The position numbers and the translations under genes were made by a program. 64,000 nt of DNA, from assembly GCA_025526995.1 (NCBI GenBank), contig JAHLKG010000009.1, forward strand, positions 62,001 through 126,000, read 5' to 3'. The notes beneath the pieces were generated by a model that had not been told where the DNA came from, made no database searches, and saw only the letters and a program-made list of their open reading frames with translations. Positions within the stretch are counted from its first letter, which is position 1. Every line of letters begins with the position of its first letter. Below are positions 52,943-62,400 of the stretch, one piece after another. Origin of the DNA: Powellomyces hirtus. Its lineage: Eukaryota > Chytridiomycota > Chytridiomycetes > Spizellomycetales > Powellomycetaceae.

Positions 52943-53318
52943 GGAGTCATCACTCGAAGAAACTTGGAGGTATTGAGCCTTACGAGTAGTTGAGAATGAC
53001 AACAACACAGCCAGCACACAATGAGACATGGCTCACCAGCCTAAGCTCAGACATGCGTCCGGGAGAGCCCCGCGTGAAATGGTGGCTAGGATAAGCACCC
53101 CAAAGGGTACTATACCGCAGGGATGACCACGGATGGTCATTACGTGACCGGAACCGTTCTGCAGTGGAGAAGAAAAGAGAAATACTCCGACAAAGGTGTA
53201 TTCAAAAGTTAGACAACTTACAGTTAGAATTAGATGGAGAAACATCCTTAATAGAAGACCAGACTCTAGCAACGGACCTAGTATTATTACATGGTAGCAC
53301 CACCATAACAACAACAAT

Positions 53319-53562
53319 GGCACGTAGCACCAGGAACAGTTCAATAGTAGGAGAAAGCCTGGCAGGAGGAGAAGCTGAGGGCAATACACCGACTGACAAC
53401 ACTGTCACAATGTTTGCTGCACAATTGACGGAGACCCAACGCTTACTGCAGGAACAGATTGCGGCAAACAAGGCACGTTTTGTCGCTCTCCTTTGAGGGA
53501 TTCCAGCTGCAGTTCAACGGATGGCTGCAACACCGCAAGTGAGTTGGCCATGCAGGCATACA
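53319..53562 (+). pseudogene. Fragment of a retrotransposon gag N-terminus
   Basis: The ATG at 53319 opens MARSTRNSSIVGESLAGGEA then a coiled-coil-like LTETQRLLQEQIAANKARFV, which resembles the start of LTR-retrotransposon Gag proteins. A TGA at 53494-53496 interrupts it (ALL-stop-GIPAAVQRMAA) and the frame is soon lost. TGGTAGCACCACC about 25 bases upstream could be a primer-binding site. No pol follows; this is a truncated remnant of a third element. Family uncertain. Confidence 0.4.
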
Positions 53563-53860
53563 TACAAGATCTTTTTCCAACTTGTAGAAAGCCATGTCCT
53601 ACATTAAGGCAGACACGCTTTGTTAGCTATTACTGTAATCTTTCATGAACAACCCCAAACAACTACCCCACAGTTTCAGGACTGCCAAAAAATTGTCTAC
53701 ACGTTATCATAGATAGGGGGAATCTCCTATGTAAGGAGAGGGGAAAGATCCACCCCTTTGATATCAGAGACAATCAACTGCTCAATTGACTTTCCCCTTT
53801 TAAGAAAAAAGAACTCTTTACACTCTTCTCCTCCCTTCACCATCTCAACTTTGGATTTCC
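53563..53860. other. Non-coding spacer, possible LTR remnant
   Basis: It contains GGGGGAATCTCCTATGTAAG and a nearby purine-rich GGAGAGGGGAAAG with direct/inverted echoes, followed by a C/T-rich leader-like tract up to 53860. This composition suggests part of an LTR, but I cannot pair it with another copy. Confidence 0.3.
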
Positions 53861-54232
53861 TATTATTGGAATGTTGAGACTTGCATACTCAACGTTTGGT
53901 CCTTACATTAGATCCTTACTTGGATTCTCCGACTAGAGCACGTGACCACCATACCGGTAACGCTAAGAGCTGAATTGGATCACGTGTGATCACGTGATTG
54001 GAGAAAAAGTAGTTTAGAATGCTTGACAAGCAAGACATTACCGATAAGACTTTAAAACATAAAATACATTCACATACATTACATCTCCGTGCATCTGACA
54101 ACGCTACACCGTCATCTGCATCACAGAAGAGCTCTGTAACCCCTCTCCTACAAAGTATACTGGGGGCCACATCGAATTCGGCCAATCCTCTGCATTTTCG
54201 GTAAAGTACTGGAAACGCCGATATCTCCAATA
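53861..54232 (+). repeat. LTR A, left LTR of copia element 1
   Basis: It begins TATTATTGGAATGTTGAGAC and ends AATA immediately before the primer-binding site. The expected TG..CA ends appear as TA..TA, consistent with G-to-A and C-to-T changes. It contains GATCACGTG palindromes near 53979-53997. Confidence 0.65.
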
Positions 54233-54247
54233 GGTTATGAGTCCTGA
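54233..54247 (+). promoter_or_regulatory. Primer-binding site of element 1, initiator-tRNA-Met anticodon type
   Basis: GGTTATGAGTCCTGA directly follows LTR A. It is complementary to the anticodon stem-loop of initiator tRNA-Met (which contains CTCATAACC), the kind of internal tRNA primer known for Drosophila copia. One base differs from the element 2 site. Confidence 0.7.
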
Positions 54248-56219
54248 GACCAGTCGAATTCGAATCATTCTCCCTTTGTAAAACCTGTAAACTACAAGTC
54301 TTCCGTCAAAATTCAAGTGCCAAGAAAGTACCGAGCACACTGTCAAGATGCCTACTGCAACATCTCCCATTCAAGGAGTGCAGACCCGCCAACAAGCCCG
54401 TCAAGCCACACGAGAAGCCCAACGGGGTCCTGACGCTGAAGAAGACGTTAATATCAATGCCTCAATCTACCATGATTCCCATGACGCAGATGCTGATGTG
54501 GATGAGATGAATCATGGAGAAATTCATGCAGACTCGGCAATAGTACCGTCCAAAGTACCGACTGACATTGTCATGCAAATTCTGCAGAGTTTCAAGATGG
54601 AAATCGACGAAAAGCTCGACCATCGGATGGACAGGTTGGAGAGGACTTTATTGACTAGTTCAAACCCTCTCGCTACATCAACTTCCCATCAACAACCCAA
54701 GAAGTACGAAAAGCCTCATATCGGTGGTCACCCTATAGCCGTTTCACCGATGAGAAGCCCAAAAGCGGGCCTTGAGTACCCTTTTCTACATCAACACATT
54801 ACTCACGGCGAAGTTGAAGCCCCAGTTGCCCCTCACTTTCGTCTGTCTTCCCCAATGGAGAGCACAACAACTACGAGCAGCAGAAAGAGCGATGATCGCG
54901 ACGCACAACGTACATCATTCGCGTACTTCAAATCTGCGATCGATGCAGTAACTACATTCGACGGGACAGGAAATCTCTCAAAACTCCCCGACTTCGTTGA
55001 TCAACTTACTCTAGTATTTTGCCTAAAACCTGTATCTGAAGAAGAACAACTCTCATTCATCTTCACGAAGCTCTCTGGCGAAGCAAAGCAATGGTATCGT
55101 AATCACCAGAAAGATGCCGAACAAGGGATGGTGGAGTCCATCACGGATTGGGAATCCTTCAAGCCCCCCTTCCTCTCGCGTTACCAACCAACCGATCACG
55201 AAGAAACCTTGCTCACTCAACTTGAAAGACTCCCGACAAGGAAGTCATTCCATCTCGCAGTACAATACCTCATTCACAAAGATCACAAGTCAAATCCCCT
55301 TGAAGGTGCCGTTCGAAATCTACAAGTGGTTTTACCTTTGCGGAATGAATGAACATCATGCAGAGCTCGTCAGAACTCAAAGTTTCAAGGATCTCCATGG
55401 CCTCATGGCAGCTGCCAAGCGTCTGGATAACGGAAGTAACAAGAGTAACCAAAACAACAATTGTTTCGCCAAGAAGAGCGAAAACATTGCGCTCGAAGCC
55501 CAACCTTCGAAGAGAGACGGCTCAAGTCACAAGAAGACCGACACGAAGAAGACCACAGACTCGAAGAAGAGACAGAACTTCCTCTGTTGGTTATGCAATT
55601 CAAATGAACATACCCCATTCAATTGTCCCCTCAAAGCCAAGGCAATCGAAGCCTTAAAACCCGCTGCTAATGCCAACATTGCAGAAGCACACAACGCCAC
55701 TACATTGGCTTACCTGGATTCGGGCTGCTCACAGCACATGACAAATGACATTTCCATTCTCGAATCCTACGAAGAGCACTCAACGCACGTCAGATTTGGA
55801 AACAATGCCTTTCTCGATGCCGAAGCAAAAGGGAACGCTATCTTGAAGCTTCCAGATGGAGATGTACCTCTCACTGATGTCCTCTACGTTCCGAAACTCG
55901 CCAAAACTCTCATCTCGGTCTCCACTCTCGCCAAAGATGGAAAGAGAGTCACCTTTGAAGATGAAAGCGCTATCATTCAAGACTGCAATGGCACTACGAA
56001 TGACATCACCATACCTCTCGTTCGAGGAATGTATCACATCTTGCCAACCCCGATAGCTTTCGCTACTCAAACTCGCTCAAGGACAAAAGCGTCCAACCTA
56101 CCAACACATGCGTTGAAAAATACATCTACCGAATTGACAAAATGGACAAACGCGTCCAATGTACCGACACACGCGTCCGATACATTGATTCAAGCCACAA
56201 ACCCGACCATTTCAGTGTC

Positions 56220-56420
56220 GGGGCTGACCGCCCCTAATCGGGGCTGGTCAGCCCCATCGGGGAACGTCAGCCCCACCCTCACTGAGGATGCCCCCCCCCC
56301 AGAGCACCGCCCCCTCAGTGCTCTTGGAAAGGAGGGGGGGGGGCACACACCCCTGCAGAGGGGGCGGGGCACGCCCCCCTGCAGAAGGGGGCAGGCAGTT
56401 TTAGCACTGTCTCCGCTGCT
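56220..56420. repeat. GC-rich foldback insert inside copia element 1
   Basis: Positions 56220-56255 form a near-perfect palindrome (GGGGCTGACCGCCCC then GGGGCTGGTCAGCCCC). Further on, runs of eight or more C or G and repeated CCCCTGCAGA boxes add more pairing options. It lies between protease and integrase, and the frame changes across it. It looks like a short insertion or expansion rather than original coding sequence. Confidence 0.65.
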
Positions 56421-57347
56421 GCTTCGGCGGCTCCTTCTGGGGCTGGTTCTGGTCCCTTTTCTCCTGTCAACGAAGGAACCCTCTGGCATCACCGTTTGGG
56501 CCATCCTGGCACTCACATCATGAAGCAACTCAAGCTCCCATTGACCAACGAGGTCTGCAAGGGTTGCAAGTTTGGTAAGCACAAGCGCTCACCATTCAAC
56601 GGTACAATGACACGGTCCAAGAAGCCACTCGATTGCCTACATTTTGACCTAAACGGTCCGCACATACCCGCGGTTGGCGATGAGAAATATGCCTTCGTTG
56701 TGATCAATGACTATTCACGCTTCACACGGATCTTCTTCTTGAAGACGAAGAGTAAATCTACTACAAAATTGATTGAATTCATCAATTTCATCGAAAAACA
56801 GACCAACAAAAGGGTCAGACGACTTCATTCCAATCGAGGGGGGGAGTTTGTCAATCACGATCTGAAAGAATTCATTTCGAAAAAGGGCATTCTGCATGAA
56901 CTCACCGCTGCAGAATCCCCACAGTCCAACAGTGTAGCTGAAAGGTTCAACCTCACTCTGTTCAACACCATTCGTTCATTGGAACACTCATACGGCATCC
57001 CGAAACAACTCCAGACCGAGTTAGCGGCTACATCAGTCTACTTACAGAATCGCCTACCCCACAAGTCCAATAACAACATTTTGCCGTACGAACGGCTCAA
57101 CGGCAAAGAGCCCTCACTTTCTCACCTTTTTGTGATTTGGGCCGATGCCTTTGTGCATCTCGTCAAGAGAAAACAAGTCTCAAAGTTGGCACTGCACGCC
57201 ACACGTTTCAAACTCATCGGTCACGAATTTGACGGCGCTTACCGCTGTTGGGATGACAACCGTCAAGAAATAGTCATTTCTCGCAATGTAACGTTCGACG
57301 AAACCTCAGCACTCGAACTAGCGAAAGACTACATCCTGCCCAAAGAA

Positions 57348-57495
57348 CTCTACGAAGTCGAAGAGATTCTTGACTCACGTGATGGCCCGGAAGGCCCCGA
57401 ATTCCTCTGCAAATGGCTAGGATTCGAAGACAAAGATAATACACGGGAACCGCTCGAAAATGTCAATCATCTGACAGTCTTCGCGGACTACATCA
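57348..57495 (+). other. Chromodomain of copia element 1
   Basis: Between the integrase C-terminus (VISRNVTFDE) and RT (TYKQALSSDDAPKWTEAI). LYEVEEILDSRDGPEGPEF then LCKWLGFEDKDNTREPLENV match the chromodomain consensus Y-x-V-E-x-I-L-D .. K-W-x-G-[FY] .. N-T-W-E-P-x-E-N-[LV]. The Tyr and first Trp of the aromatic cage are present; the second Trp is Arg (CGG for TGG). Confidence 0.85.
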
Positions 57496-59205
57496 ACGAG
57501 AAGACGGCAATCGCTCTTTCGGCTGCAAGTACCGAAGAACCCCAAACCTACAAACAAGCGCTCTCATCAGACGACGCGCCAAAGTGGACCGAGGCCATAA
57601 ATGCCGAATTGAAGTCCCTTCATACCAATGAAACATGGGAAGTCATTAACCCCAAATCCTTACCGCACAATCAACGGCCCATCCGCACCAAATGGGTATT
57701 CAAGATTAAGCGAGACCTGAATGGTCAGCCCCAACAGTACAAGGCCCGGCTTGTAGTGAAAGCCTTCAAACAACGCTACGGTATCGACTACAACGAAACC
57801 TACACTCCGGTTGCCAAGATTACTACCCAACGCGTCCTCCTCGCTCTTGCCGCCAGCCTAGGCTTGAAATGCCATCAAATGGATGTAGTAACCACATTCC
57901 TGAATGGGATTGTTACCGAGACCATCCTAATCTATGCCCCTGAAGGCTCTGGCTTTCCGCCCGGGACCATCCTTCAACTCCGAAAGGCCCTTTACGGTCT
58001 GAAACAAGCCCCGCGCGAATGGTACTCCCTACTTCACAAAAAACTGACTTCTTTGGGATTCAAGCGCCTGGCGAATGACAATGCCGTCTACATCAGAACT
58101 CTACCTGAAAGTGACTCATTGGAGTACATCTCCGTCTATGTCAACGATCTCCTCATTTTCGCAAAGACCGAGTCGGAAATCTCGTCAATCAAGACATCCC
58201 TGCACAACGAGTTCAACATGACAGACCTAGGCGAAGTCAACCACTACCTAGGAATGAGAGTTCGACGCGATTACTCAAGGCACGTCATCTATCTTGATCA
58301 AGAGTCATATGTAAATGACATCCTCAACCGCTTTGGTATGCAAGATTGCAAGCCCGTCAACACTCCGATGGACCAGACCAAGCTCGAACCCTACAAAGTC
58401 GAAAATACAAAGACCTCACCTAACCCGCAAGAAGGAGAATATCGCGAAATCGTTGGTTCTCTCATGTACCTGATGATATGCACGCGTCCTGACATTGCTG
58501 TTGCGGTCAGTATGCTTTCTTGCTTTGCAAGCAACCCTTTGCCTTAACATCTGCAAGCTGCAAAGCACATCCTTTGCTACCTATGAGGAACATCAGATTA
58601 CAGCCTCTGCATCAGCGGAAACAACGTTACCCTTCATGGCTACAGCGACGCCGATTGGGGAAACAATATCATTGATCGACGGTCAATCACTGGCTACCTT
58701 TTCTACATTGGAAATGCGGGCCCCGTTACTTGGGCTTCGAAGCGCCAACCCACCGTTGCTCTCTCATCTACCGAAGCTGAATATAGGGCACTTTCCTTCG
58801 CCACTCAAGAAACAATCTGGCTTCGCTCACTTCTGCAAGAACTCCAAATCCCTGAATATCTTGATGAAAATGCTCGACCCACAACAATCTACGAAGATAA
58901 TCAGTCATGCATCTCGCTGGCAATGAATCCCGTGCATCACGCCCGTACCAAGCACATCGAGATTCGACATCACTTCATTCGTGATCACGTTGACAAGGAG
59001 ATTCATCTGGAGTACCTGCCTACCGCTGAGATGGTTGCCGACTCACTTACAAAGCCCTTACCGGCCCCGGCATTCAAACACCATCGCGAAAACATGTGCA
59101 TCAAGCACTACAATAACACCATCACGCCAATGACGAAAGCGTCCATGACGGAGCTCCCGAATGAGTAAAATCCCATCATTGTGGATCGATAGCTCGGACA
59201 GGGGG

Positions 59206-59477
59206 TGTATTGGAATGTTGAGACTCTGTTAGCACGTACAGACTCTGTCATCGAGTCACAACTGCGCCATCGCAGGGCGTATGCTACACCACTACGATGA
59301 GCCACGCGATCACGTGCAAACCACGTGATCAACTCCAATATAAGTAGTTTTCCTCCATTACTTAATATATCGGTGGGACTTTTCTCTTTTTCTCCAATAG
59401 AGCGTACTTTGTTGTTTTGCCCAGTCAACTACCCCGAAAGCTTCCTCAACTATCTACCCAGATACTCTCAGATCACA
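59206..59477 (+). repeat. LTR B, shared between copia elements 1 and 2
   Basis: 272 bases with TG..CA ends: it starts TGTATTGGAATGTTGAGACT right after the purine-rich tract of element 1 and ends TCACA right before the element 2 primer-binding site. It contains TATAAGTAG (near 59340), a likely core promoter, and CACGTGATC. Apart from the start it is not similar to LTR A. Confidence 0.75.
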
Positions 59478-59492
59478 GGTTATGAGCCCTGA
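59478..59492 (+). promoter_or_regulatory. Primer-binding site of element 2, initiator-tRNA-Met anticodon type
   Basis: GGTTATGAGCCCTGA abuts LTR B and is complementary to the initiator tRNA-Met anticodon arm. It contains an ATG (59482) in frame with gag-pol; another in-frame ATG follows at 59494. Confidence 0.72.
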
Positions 59493-62400
59493 AATGGTAG
59501 GCAACGAAACGAGCCCCCGGTACACTCGTAGTATGCTAAGACGCCTAGCGGGTCGACGGACCCCAGGGTCCAATACGCTACAACGAGCCGTAGATCGTGC
59601 CGCTAAGAAAAGCACACGAGTGCCTGGTGAATGGACATCACCAAGCAATGGAGGGAACTCTGCCGGTAATGATACACTGGCAGAGCCAACGTCTTTGAGT
59701 GTCAACGCCAACGAGGGCAACGACGCATTGGAAGGGCGTACCCGAAACATCGACTGACACGATGGCAAGGTCGATACCCGTCCCCTATCAAGCAGTACAG
59801 ATGATCACAGAACGATCAACTACAGTACTCCAGCAGCATTCCCAAGTGGGGAATCAGCAAACACCGTGCATGTACGCCTGCGTAGGGCAGACATGGATAG
59901 GACAGATAGGCTTCAGAATTCTCTAGCCCAACTAACGGAATTGCTCCAAATGAAATGGCGCATGGATCAGGATGTGAACATCCCGATCAACCCTCAGGTA
60001 CGTATGGCGCAACGGTGCGTACAAACACCATCACTCACTCGCAATGACGGGTTCGCTGCACCGTGGACAGAGTACAATCAGGAGATTGGAACTCAACAGG
60101 AATACCAACGTTTTCCAATCCAACGCCGCCCTACGTCACCAACATCGAGCATAAACAGCGTGACGACCAAAATCGTCGACAGTCGAGGGGCGAAGGCTTT
60201 TGTGGATGGAACGCTGAAAGATATTGGGTCCTACAATGGAGAATCCAATATGGTCAAACTTTGAACGTTCATCAACAAGATCGAGACAGTTGTGAAGTAT
60301 GAAATGGTTCCGCCCGAGTTTCTCATAGATTTTGTGGCTGCGAAACTCACAGGATGGGCATACACTTGGTGGCAGTCGCTCTCCCCAAGTAAAAGGAATG
60401 AAATTACGACGTGGCATGACTTTGAAGACGTTGATTCAGGAAGAACCAACACCGGTCTTAGGTCCGCCCTTCTGGCGCGCTTCGCGCCACAAAACCACAC
60501 TAGGGATTCGCTGCAGAAATTACGGGAATTGCGTCCCAAAGGCCGCATGGATGAGTACATCACTCAGTTCAACATGCTGGCATTTTCTCTGCCGAAAACA
60601 CCGGATTACGTCCTTCAGGATTACTTCATTAACGCGCTAACACCAGACCTTGCGGCCTTGGTTCAGGCTAATGAAGAAAACATAACTGATTTGAGCAGTT
60701 TACAGGCCGCTGCATCCAGGATCGCCGCCAACATGGCTAAGAAGCCTAGCGGGACCTCAACGGATACGCGACCAGGTGCCGCACACACTGACGCCTCTAA
60801 GAAACAAAAGGGTGGCAAGAACCACGGGGAGAAGTCAACAAACGGCAAGAAGGACAAGGAATCTACTCCATCAAACAAAGGCCAAACCCACAAGTCGGGT
60901 TTTTGGGCCTGTGGAGACCCTAAACACCGGACACAGGAGTGTCAAGTGTTAAAGAAGTTCAAATCCGAGATGGAGAAGAACAAGACGAAGGAATCGTCTG
61001 ATGGTGCTGTTAGCACAAATGCTGTGGAAGCATTACACGTCTGGGTCCGCCAAGTACAACCGTATGAAGCCCTCATTGACTCTGGCGCTACGGACCACAT
61101 GACACCTCACAAAGCGACCTTGGATCACTCAACCGTGTACAGTGATGTCAGAGCTGTTATGCTTGCTGACAAAACATCACTACCCTCTACAGTTCGAGGT
61201 ACGGTACGAGTAGAATTTAACAACTATCCGAATCCGCTCGAGTTGGGCGGAGTCCTGCATGTGCCAGGATTACAACGAGATCTCTTATCGGTAGCAAAAT
61301 GCAACAATCAAGGTGTTGACGTGCTCTTCAAATCGAATGGAGACGTCATTTTCACACAAGACGGCAAAGATATTGCCAAAGGCGTACGCCGCAACAACGC
61401 GTATTACCTACAAGGTACGCTACTGTCTGAAAGTCTGTCGTCAGATTCAGCAGTATGCACGGTCGAAGTCTCTCCTACACTCGCCCATGCTTGTCTTGGC
61501 CACGTTGGCAAACACGTCCTGGAGAAGATGGCATCGGTTACGGATGGTTGGTCCGTAGTGGGGGATCTAAGCGACTTCAAAGATTGTGAAGCCTGCGTGC
61601 TAGGAAAAGCTGCTCGTCTTCCATTCTCCCTTGGTAATGCTGAAACCAGGGAGATCTGTGAGCTGATTCATTCAGACCTACAGGGACCATTTCGCATCCC
61701 TGGTTACGACGGATCACGCTATTTGCTGGAGTTCATTGAACACACATCCAGATACGTGACTGTTTTCCCTATTCCTTCAAAGGATTCAGCAGTCATACTC
61801 GAAAAGTTTCTCATCTACAAGGCTTGGATTGAGAAACAGACTGACTGACAAATCAAGATTCTACGTACGGATCGAGGCACCGAATACTTTGGCGAGGTTC
61901 TAGAGTACCTATTGAAAAATGGTATCACTCATCAAAAGTCCGCGGCCTATTCAAGTCAGCAAAACGGGATTGCCGAACGATGGCATCGCACGGCGCTGGA
62001 CAGGGTCCGTGCCACCTTCCCGGATAGGAAACTACCTCGAAGGTTCTGGCCTGCTCTAGTGGTAGCAGCTGGTTACATCTATTCCCTTACGTACAACCGC
62101 ATCAACAAGAAGACGCCGCATGAAATCTTACTTGGCCGGCGTCCTGATGTCACCCATCTTAGGCGTATCGGTTGCGTGGCGTATTCCGTTCTAACGAGCA
62201 AAGGACGAGATAAAATGGGGAATCGAGCAAAGAAGGCTTACTTGGTAGGCTATGCTCAACCCTCAGGTACCAAGGGGTATCTGGTATGGGATCCTGTTAC
62301 TGACAAAGTCGAAGTGTCACGAGACGTGATCTTCAAAGAAGACTTGGGACTCGAACCCAAATATCAGCAGGATCCAGCACATCTTGACCTTCTAGATGAA

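Larger units (their letters stand above)
54348..59168 (+). pseudogene. Copia element 1 gag-pol, broken
   Basis: From ATG 54348 (MPTATSPIQGVQTRQQARQA). Gag has LSFIFTKLSGEAKQWYRNH; the frame shifts near 55200-55260 to QYNTSFTKITSQIPLKVPFE. A CCHC knuckle CWLCNSNEHTPFNC (near 55590) and the protease motif YLDSGCSQHMTND follow. A GC-rich insert (56220-56420) brings a shift back to frame 0 at LWHHRLGHPGTHI, the HHCC start of integrase. Integrase has LHFDLNGP, LHSNRGGEF (catalytic Asp replaced by Asn) and PQSNSVAERFN. The chromodomain is at 57348-57495. RT has WVFKIKRD, QMDVVTTFLNG and YVNDLL in place of YVDDLL. Stops at 58545 (TAA) and 58584 (TGA) interrupt RNase H, whose STEAEYRALSFA and DNQSCISLAMNPVHHARTKH still read. 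Both catalytic losses and both stops are transitions. Confidence 0.88.
53861..59477 (+). mobile_element. Copia element 1 (Ty1/copia LTR retrotransposon, decayed)
   Basis: Order: LTR A (53861-54232), primer-binding site (54233-54247), gag-pol (54348-59168), purine-rich tract ending GGACAGGGGG at 59205 and LTR B (59206-59477). Protease, integrase, chromodomain, reverse transcriptase and RNase H occur in Ty1/copia order. The two flanking LTRs share only their first 18 bases and general layout, so LTR B may belong mainly to element 2. The frame is 0, then +1, then 0, with two stops in the RNase H region; the copy is inactive. Confidence 0.85.
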
